Notes under the pieces: generated by a model
Told to the model about the DNA's origin: nothing
What the model saw: the letters and a program-made list of their open reading frames with translations, nothing else
The model's database searches: none
Assembly: GCA_023422775.1 (NCBI GenBank)
Contig: JAFAGM010000014.1
Span: 62,001 to 126,000 of the forward strand
Direction: 5' to 3'
Length of the DNA: 64,000 nt
Source of the DNA: Pseudomonadota bacterium
GTDB lineage: Bacteria > Pseudomonadota > Alphaproteobacteria > Rhizobiales > Xanthobacteraceae
Made by a program: the position numbers and the translations under genes
Shown: positions 58,959-64,000 of the stretch, piece after piece
How the letters are laid out: the number at the start of each line of letters is the position of its first letter
Numbering within the stretch: position 1 is the stretch's first letter

Positions 58959-60572
58959 ATGAACAATAACAACGACAGTTCCGAATTCGATTATGTCATC
59001 GTCGGCGCCGGTTCTGCCGGGTGCGTGCTTGCCAATCGCCTGAGTGCCAATGGCAGGCATTCCGTGTTGCTGCTGGAGGCAGGACCCAAGGACACCAATC
59101 TCTGGATCCACGTGCCGCTCGGCTATGGCAAACTGTTCAAGGAAAAATCCGTGAACTGGATGTACCAGACCGAGCCGGAACCGGGTCTGAACGGCCGGCA
59201 GGTGTTCCAGCCGCGCGGCAAGGTTCTCGGCGGTTCGAGTTCGATCAACGGGCTGTTATACGTGCGCGGCCAGCATGAGGACTACGATCGCTGGCGCCAG
59301 CGCGGCAATGCCGGCTGGGGCTACGAAGACGTGCTGCCCTATTTCAGGAAGGCCGAGAACCAGCAGCGCGGTCCGGATAAATATCACGGCGCGGACGGAC
59401 CGCTGCCGGTGTCCGACTGGCGCCATCACGATCCCCTGTCGGAAGCCTTCGTCGTTGCCGCAGCCGAAGTCGGAATCCCGACCAATCCCGATTTCAACGG
59501 CGCCACCCAGGAAGGTGCGGGATTTTTCCAGACCACGACTAACCGCGGCCGCCGCGCCAGCACCGCGTACTCCTACCTTCGTCCGGCGAAGAACCGAAGC
59601 AACCTGCACATCGAAACCTCGGCGCTGGCGCAGCGCATCCTGTTCGAAGGCCGCCGTGCCAAAGCGGTCGAATACAGGCAGGAGGGCCGCGTGCGCACGG
59701 CGAAGGCGCGCAAGGAGATCCTGGTTTCCAGCGGCGCGTACAACTCGCCGCAATTGCTGCAGCTCTCCGGCGTCGGGCCTGCGGACCTGCTGCGGCAGCA
59801 TGGCATCGAGGTCGTGCTCGACGCACGCGGTGTCGGCAGCGACCTGCAGGACCACATGCAGGTCCGGTTGGTCACGCGCTGCGCGCAGAAGGTCACGCTC
59901 AACGACGTCGTCAACCATCCGATCCGCAAGATGTTGGCGGGACTTCAGTATGCGGCCTTCCGCAAGGGACCGCTGACGATTGCCGCCGGCACCTCGGGCG
60001 CCTTCTTCAAGACCAGCCCGCGGCTGGCGTCGCCCGATATCCAGATTCACTTCCTGCCGTTCTCGACCGACAAGATGGGCGAGAAGCTGCACGCGCTGTC
60101 CGGCTTTTCGGCCTCGGTCTGCCAGTTGCGTCCGGAGAGCCGCGGCTCGCTGCGCATCAGGAGCGCCGATCCGTCGGTGCCGCCGGAAATCCGCATCAAC
60201 TATCTCGCGACCGAAACCGATCGCCGCGCCTTCATCGACGGCATCCGCATCCTGCGCAACATCCTCGCAGCGCCGGCGCTGAAGCCCTACGCGGTCGCCG
60301 AAGTCGATCCCGGTCCGAAAGTGAAGAGCGACGACGAGTTGCTGGATTTCTGCCGCCGCACCGGCAGCACGGTCTATCACCCGACCTCGACCTGCCGGAT
60401 GGGCAGCGATCCGCTCGCCGTCGTCGACCAGCGCCTGCGCGTGCGCGGCATCGAAGGCCTTCGCGTGGTCGATGCGTCCATCATGCCGGACCTGATGTCG
60501 GGCAATACCAACGCGCCGACGATCATGATCGCGGAAAAGGCGTCGGATATGATCCTGGAGGACGCGCGGTAG
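58959..60572 (+). CDS. GMC-family FAD oxidoreductase (choline/alcohol dehydrogenase type)
   Basis: A 537-aa flavoenzyme. FAD-binding VIVGAGSAGCVLANRLSANG (about 11-30) and LLLEAG, GMC signature 1 GKVLGGSSSINGLLYVRG (about 88-105), signature 2 SSGAYNSPQLLQLSGVGPAD (about 257-276), and C-terminal YHPTSTCRMGSDPLAVVD with the catalytic His (about 469-486), and SGNTNAPTIMIAEKASD. GGGGGAA precedes the ATG. Substrate may be a primary alcohol; choline is one possibility. Convergent with hemE. Confidence 0.93.
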   Translation: MNNNNDSSEFDYVIVGAGSAGCVLANRLSANGRHSVLLLEAGPKDTNLWIHVPLGYGKLFKEKSVNWMYQTEPEPGLNGRQVFQPRGKVLGGSSSINGLLYVRGQHEDYDRWRQRGNAGWGYEDVLPYFRKAENQQRGPDKYHGADGPLPVSDWRHHDPLSEAFVVAAAEVGIPTNPDFNGATQEGAGFFQTTTNRGRRASTAYSYLRPAKNRSNLHIETSALAQRILFEGRRAKAVEYRQEGRVRTAKARKEILVSSGAYNSPQLLQLSGVGPADLLRQHGIEVVLDARGVGSDLQDHMQVRLVTRCAQKVTLNDVVNHPIRKMLAGLQYAAFRKGPLTIAAGTSGAFFKTSPRLASPDIQIHFLPFSTDKMGEKLHALSGFSASVCQLRPESRGSLRIRSADPSVPPEIRINYLATETDRRAFIDGIRILRNILAAPALKPYAVAEVDPGPKVKSDDELLDFCRRTGSTVYHPTSTCRMGSDPLAVVDQRLRVRGIEGLRVVDASIMPDLMSGNTNAPTIMIAEKASDMILEDAR

Positions 60573-60601
60573 GCTGCGGGCTATCAACAAACACCGCTGT
60601 C

Positions 60602-60691
60602 ATCATCCGCGAAGGCGGATGATCCAGTACCCTGCGGCGTCTCGGTTCAATCCGGGGTCGGCGATTGCTGGATGCCCGCCTTCGCGGGCAT
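60602..60691. repeat. double hairpin repeat between GMC gene and hemE
   Basis: ATCATCCGC-GAAG-GCGGATGAT (60602-60622) and ATGCCCGC-CTTC-GCGGGCAT (60672-60691) are two good stems about 50 bases apart. The second half is like the end of the repeat at 39505-39633 (ATGCCCG, GGCATGACG). No T-run follows. It lies between convergent genes and may block read-through in both directions. Confidence 0.7.
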
Positions 60692-60696
60692 GACGG

Positions 60697-61743
60697 TCAC
60701 CCCTTATACGCCCGCACCCGCTGCAGCATCTGCTCGACATGGGCGATCGGCGTTTCCGGCTGGATGCCGTGGCCGAGGTTGAAGATCAGCCGTCCCCTGG
60801 CGTAGTTCGCCAGCACGTCGTCCACCGCGCGGTCGAGCGCGGCGCCGCCTGCGATCAGCGCCAGCGGATCAAGATTGCCCTGGATGGCGACGCGGTTCTG
60901 CACGCGCTCGCGGATCAATGACGGCTCGGCCGCCCAGTCGATGCTGACTGCATCGACGCCGGTCGCCTCGACATAGGCCGGTAGCAGCGCGCCCGCACCG
61001 CGAGGGAAGCCGATGATCTTTGCGTCAGGCACTTGCGCGCGGACGCCGGCGACGATGCGTTGCGCCGGTTCGATCGACCAGCGCAGGAACTCGCGCGCCG
61101 GCAGCACGCCGGCCCAGGTGTCGAAGATCTGCAGGCAGTCGGCGCCGGCCTTGAGCTGGCCGAGCAGATACTGGATCGAATTCTCCACCAGGACATCGAT
61201 GATCTCGGCGAATGCTTCCGGGTGGCGATAGGCCATCATCCGCGCCGGCGCCTGGTCCGGCGTGCCCTGGCCCGCCACCATGTAGGTCGCGACCGTCCAC
61301 GGCGCGCCGCAAAATCCGACCAACGCGATCTCGGGCGCGAGTTCGCGGCGCACGCGGCGCAGCGCTTCGTAGACCGGCTCGAGCTTTTCGAAATCGGCAT
61401 GGCGCGCCAGCGCTGCCACCTGCTCGGGCGTATCCAGCGGATCGAGCCGCGGGCCTTCGCCCGCCTCGAAGCGGACAGAACGGCCGAGCACGTGGGGGAG
61501 GACGAGGATATCGGAGAAGATGATCGCGGCGTCGAATTTGAATCGGCGGATCGGCTGCAGCGTCACCTCGGCGGCGTATTCCGGCGTGAAGCACAAATCG
61601 AGGAAGCTGCCGGCCCTGGCGCGCAGTTCGCGGTACTCCGGCAGATAGCGGCCGGCCTGCCGCATCATCCATACCGGCGGCACTTCCTGCCTGCGCCCGG
61701 ACAGCACTTCGATAAGGGGCTTTGCGACGGATTTCTGGGGCAA
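60697..61743 (-). CDS. hemE: uroporphyrinogen decarboxylase
   Basis: A 348-aa enzyme converting uroporphyrinogen III to coproporphyrinogen III in heme (and bacteriochlorophyll) synthesis. The two family signatures are VWMMRQAGRYLPEYRELRA (about 24-42) and GFCGAPWTVATYMVAG (about 139-154); Asp and Tyr active-site residues in IIFSDILVLPHVLG and MVAG are present. I set the start at TTG 61743, preceded by AGGA, because it gives the usual length; upstream frame extends 90 codons without family features. The TTG start is unusual. Confidence 0.95.
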   Translation of the reverse strand: MPQKSVAKPLIEVLSGRRQEVPPVWMMRQAGRYLPEYRELRARAGSFLDLCFTPEYAAEVTLQPIRRFKFDAAIIFSDILVLPHVLGRSVRFEAGEGPRLDPLDTPEQVAALARHADFEKLEPVYEALRRVRRELAPEIALVGFCGAPWTVATYMVAGQGTPDQAPARMMAYRHPEAFAEIIDVLVENSIQYLLGQLKAGADCLQIFDTWAGVLPAREFLRWSIEPAQRIVAGVRAQVPDAKIIGFPRGAGALLPAYVEATGVDAVSIDWAAEPSLIRERVQNRVAIQGNLDPLALIAGGAALDRAVDDVLANYARGRLIFNLGHGIQPETPIAHVEQMLQRVRAYKG

Positions 61744-61875
61744 ATCGGAGGTTCCTGCGGAGTACCAATCTTCGCGCCTCTGATACACGCAGGTTCCTCC
61801 CGGGCCAAGGAGAGATAGAGGCGTGAGACGGAACCGGCGCCGGTCCGGGACGTTATCTCCGGCATGGAGGCACCT

Positions 61876-62097
61876 ATGGCTGAGAAATTCAATCCTGCGG
61901 CGCATGACAAGCACGCCGTCGATCCCCGCGAAGCAGCGCGGGCCGACCGGGAAATGCACGAAAAGCTCGAAAAGGGTCTGGTGGATACGTTCCCGGCGTC
62001 CGATCCCGTGAGCGCCGCGCAACCGGCGCCGTCAAAGGCCGACGGCGACCGCGAGAACAAGTCCCTGTGGGACAAGGTGCGCGCGGTTTTCAGATAA
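61876..62097 (+). CDS. small conserved protein with PASDP motif
   Basis: A 73-aa acidic/basic helical protein starting MAEKFNPAAHDKHAVDP. It has a KGLVDTFPASDPVSAAQPAP segment (about 42-61), which occurs at the start or end of many small stress-related alphaproteobacterial proteins. Function unknown. GGAGG at good spacing fixes the ATG at 61876. A second small gene follows after 22 bases. Confidence 0.75.
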   Translation: MAEKFNPAAHDKHAVDPREAARADREMHEKLEKGLVDTFPASDPVSAAQPAPSKADGDRENKSLWDKVRAVFR

Positions 62098-62119
62098 CGT
62101 CAACGCACGAGGTCGCGTG

Positions 62120-62254
62120 ATGAAAACCGAATTCAACCACGCCGCCAACGACTCGCCGCGCAGCGGCAGCACCAAGAAGCTCGCACCGGTCGTCGGTGCA
62201 GCGATCGTGATCGCGATCATCGTCTTCGTGATTGGGGTGAAGCTGCTCGCGTAA
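62120..62254 (+). CDS. small single-pass membrane protein
   Basis: A 44-aa protein beginning MKTEFNHAANDSPRSGSTKK, followed by one helix VVGAAIVIAIIVFVIGVKLL to the C-terminus. Charge pattern puts the N-terminus in the cytoplasm. It is closely spaced after the PASDP protein gene and followed by a strong terminator, so the two form one short transcript. Function unknown. Confidence 0.65.
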   Translation: MKTEFNHAANDSPRSGSTKKLAPVVGAAIVIAIIVFVIGVKLLA

Positions 62255-62310
62255 CGTGAAGGCACGTTCGCTCGACCGCCAGCGCTGCCGAGCATGCATG
62301 CGGCTGTCGC

Positions 62311-62340
62311 AACGGCCTCCTCGCGGGGCCGTTCTTTTTT
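62311..62340 (+). terminator. intrinsic terminator of the two small genes
   Basis: AACGGCC (62311-62317) and GGCCGTT (62327-62333) form a perfect 7-bp GC-rich stem with a 9-base loop, followed by CTTTTTT. It terminates plus-strand transcription just before the convergent slyX stop. Confidence 0.88.
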
Positions 62341-62345
62341 GCGCT

Positions 62346-62561
62346 TCAATAATGCGGCGGCCGCTCGTTCGCCGGACCGGGCAGGTTGCTTTCGGCCTCC
62401 TGCAGCCGCTCCTTCAGTTCGGCCACTTGCCGCTTCAGTTTGTCGATCTCGGTCCACTGCGTCGTGATCGTCTGGTTCAGCGTCTCGATCGTCACGTCCT
62501 GATAGGTCAGGCGCATTTCCAGCGCGTCGATCCGCTCGTTCAGTGCATCGACCTCACTCAT
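62346..62561 (-). CDS. slyX: SlyX-family coiled-coil protein
   Basis: A 71-aa SlyX protein. It is nearly all heptad-repeat coiled coil (IDALEMRLTYQDVTIETLNQ, IDKLKRQVAELKERLQEAES) and ends in the conserved PPHY motif. An upstream ATG at 62570 would add three residues. It overlaps trhO by eight bases on the same strand, so it is translationally coupled. Its function is unknown; in E. coli slyX loss affects phage lysis sensitivity. Confidence 0.9.
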   Translation of the reverse strand: MSEVDALNERIDALEMRLTYQDVTIETLNQTITTQWTEIDKLKRQVAELKERLQEAESNLPGPANERPPHY

Positions 62562-63303
62562 GCGAGCCATCGTTGCTCTTGTGCTCCCGCAGTCCGTGGC
62601 CCAGTGCCACGCGTTCGTCGAACACGAAACATTCGCCGCGCCAGCGGCTTTCCTCCTCCGGCACGCCTTCGAGATAGCGGAGGATACCGCCCTTGAGATG
62701 ATAGACCTCATCAAATCCGTGCGCGAGCAGATAGGCACTGGCCTTCTCGCAGCGGATTCCGCCGGTGCAGAACATCGCGATCTTCTTGTGTTTCGCCGGA
62801 TCGAGCTTCTGCGCGGCAAATTCCTTGAACTGTCCGAAGCTCCTGATGCCGGGATCGACCGCGCCTTCGAAGGTGCCCATCGCGACCTCGAAGGCGTTGC
62901 GGGTATCGATGACGAGCGTACCGGGCGAGGCGATCAGTTCATTCCACTCGGACGGCTCGACATAGGTGCCGACCTGCCGTGCCGGATTCACGGCGCTGCC
63001 GAGCGTGACGATCTCCTTCTTCAGCCGGATCTTCAGCCGCTGAAACGGCATCCCGGACGCGCCGGAGAATTTGAGTTCGAGGTTGTCGAGCCGGCCGCCG
63101 AACAGGGCGCCGTGCTGCAATTCGGCGACGAACGCGTCGATATCTGCGGGAGTGCCCGCTACCGTGCCGTTGATCCCCTCATGCGCCAGCAGCACGCTGC
63201 CCTTCAGTCCGAGCCCGGCAGCAAGCGCGCGCAGCGGTTCGCGCAACTCCCGGAAGTCCGGCAGGGCGGCAAACTGGTAGAAAGCGGCGACCTTGAGTAG
63301 CAT
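62554..63303 (-). CDS. trhO: tRNA uridine(34) hydroxylase TrhO (rhodanese family)
   Basis: A 249-aa YceA/TrhO protein which makes 5-hydroxyuridine at tRNA position 34, with oxygen. Motifs: KVAAFYQFAALPDF, GSVLLAHEGINGTVAGTPAD (about 36-55) and the catalytic Cys in MFCTGGIRCEKASAYLLAHG (about 176-195). Length is shorter than E. coli (350 aa), as in other alphaproteobacteria. Its end overlaps slyX. Confidence 0.94.
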   Translation of the reverse strand: MLLKVAAFYQFAALPDFRELREPLRALAAGLGLKGSVLLAHEGINGTVAGTPADIDAFVAELQHGALFGGRLDNLELKFSGASGMPFQRLKIRLKKEIVTLGSAVNPARQVGTYVEPSEWNELIASPGTLVIDTRNAFEVAMGTFEGAVDPGIRSFGQFKEFAAQKLDPAKHKKIAMFCTGGIRCEKASAYLLAHGFDEVYHLKGGILRYLEGVPEEESRWRGECFVFDERVALGHGLREHKSNDGSHE

Positions 63304-63484
63304 GGCGACCGTGTATCAGGCGGGCCGGGGAGGGGAAACCCTGTAAAGTAGCCCGCATTCCGTGCATTCCCCTGGTATGCCAGCCATTGCCCTGCACGGG
63401 AAGAATATGCCAAGAACCGTCTCCAGACCCGCCCGACAAGCCCCCGCGGGACGCCAATAAAATGCTGAAAAGAAAGCTCTCGCG

Positions 63485-64000
63485 ATGAGGAATTTCCATT
63501 TCGCCGGCCGATCGACGGTCCATGCCCAGAACGCGATGGTGGCGACGTCGCACCCGGATGCCGCCGTTGTGGCCATCGACGTGATGCGGGCCGGCGGCAC
63601 CGCGGCCGACGCCGCGGTCGCCGCCTGCGCGCTGCTCGGCGTGATCGAGCCGCAATCGACCGGGATCGGCGGCGATTGTTTTGCGCTGATCCAGCCGAAG
63701 GGCGAGGGCAAGATCGTCGCCTATAACGGCTCCGGCCGCGCGCCGATGGCGGCGACGGCCGAATGGTACCTTGAGCGCAAGATCCATTCGGTGCCGCTGA
63801 CCTCGGCCCATGCGGTAAGCATTCCCGGCGCGATCGACGCCTGGGACACGATCCTGCGCGACCACGGCAAGATGGGGCTCGATACCCTGCTGCAGCCGGC
63901 GATCAAGGCCGCCGAGGAAGGCTACGTCGTAGCCCCCCGCATCGCCTTCGACTGGAAGAACCAGTTCGAGAAGCTGAAGAACGGCACCAACACCGAGCGC
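63485..64000 (+). CDS. ggt: gamma-glutamyltransferase, 5' part
   Basis: The first 172 codons of a gamma-glutamyltransferase that continues past the window. Matches to the family are MVATSHPDAAVVAIDVMRAG (about 18-37), GTAADAAVAACALLGVIEP, STGIGGDCFALI (about 58-69) and SVPLTSAHAVSIPGAIDAWD. The catalytic threonine lies beyond the window. No signal peptide is visible, which fits the cytoplasmic or cephalosporin-acylase-like group found in rhizobia. GAAAG precedes the ATG. Confidence 0.9.
   Translation, partial: MRNFHFAGRSTVHAQNAMVATSHPDAAVVAIDVMRAGGTAADAAVAACALLGVIEPQSTGIGGDCFALIQPKGEGKIVAYNGSGRAPMAATAEWYLERKIHSVPLTSAHAVSIPGAIDAWDTILRDHGKMGLDTLLQPAIKAAEEGYVVAPRIAFDWKNQFEKLKNGTNTER

Noticed and set aside
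1..64000. CRISPR arrays, prophage genes, toxin-antitoxin or restriction systems
   Set aside because: No regularly spaced direct repeats, phage structural or integrase genes, or paired toxin-antitoxin frames were seen.

Overview
The window looks like a chromosomal segment of a GC-rich alphaproteobacterium of the Bradyrhizobium/Rhodopseudomonas group (Nitrobacteraceae). The inference rests on codon and GC character, a FixK/FNR-regulated nar locus, Irr/Fec-style heme uptake genes, DUF2778 and DUF982-type proteins, TctC-type binding proteins, and short GC-rich palindromic intergenic repeats of the kind common in Bradyrhizobium. The species cannot be fixed from the sequence alone.

Region 1 (1-21.7 kb) is a nitrate/nitrite respiration island downstream of a tRNA-Met gene. 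A wrecked FNR/FixK-family gene (310-1000) is followed by a near-consensus FNR box. Then comes a long collinear operon: a fused two-domain NarK, narGHJI, a parvulin-type isomerase, a small cysteine-tailed protein, a beta-carbonic anhydrase, mog, a DUF2478 gene and moeA. The operon thus contains transport, the enzyme, maturation factors and the last molybdenum-cofactor steps. A 238-bp internally deleted IS630-type element sits exactly on the moeA stop codon. On the opposite strand lie a small cupin with its own FNR/NnrR-like box and an unusual membrane-anchored NirK carrying a cytochrome c and an extra cupredoxin at its N-terminus. Divergently there are sdhB, sdhC and sdhD without sdhA. Broken copies of DUF2249 and DUF59 genes, often linked to denitrification, follow. 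The region therefore combines intact enzymes with decayed accessory and regulatory genes.

Region 2 (22-34.3 kb) is a heme-scavenging locus: exbB-exbD-tonB, then an ECF sigma factor/anti-sigma pair, an STN-containing TonB-dependent receptor, two tandem HasA-like hemophores with added RTX-type tails, and a type I secretion ATPase and adaptor. TolC is not present. Two intercistronic hairpins precede the hemophore genes.

Region 3 (34.3-50.5 kb) is a mosaic of catabolic and envelope genes: an LCAD-like acyl-CoA dehydrogenase behind an SDR remnant, a PilZ protein, a lipoprotein, an SDR, a succinate-semialdehyde-type aldehyde dehydrogenase, an outer-membrane-like protein, a c-type cytochrome, a TetR/ferredoxin/P450 unit with a probable operator, a TctC binding protein, a LacI regulator with a perfect operator, and a five-gene SDR/VOC/CMD/SRPBCC/DOPA-dioxygenase-like run of apparent degradative function. 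An L,D-transpeptidase-like DUF2778 protein closes it.

Region 4 (50.5-64 kb) holds a minus-strand unit (MetE-like enzyme, FAH-family hydrolase, polysaccharide deacetylase, a two-permease ABC importer and a GntR regulator), a MarR/enoyl-CoA hydratase pair, a GMC oxidoreductase, hemE, two small stress-type proteins with a strong terminator, slyX, trhO and the start of ggt, which runs off the end. Three clusters of palindromic repeats punctuate the 3' ends of genes in regions 3 and 4. No CRISPR array, rRNA or prophage is visible.
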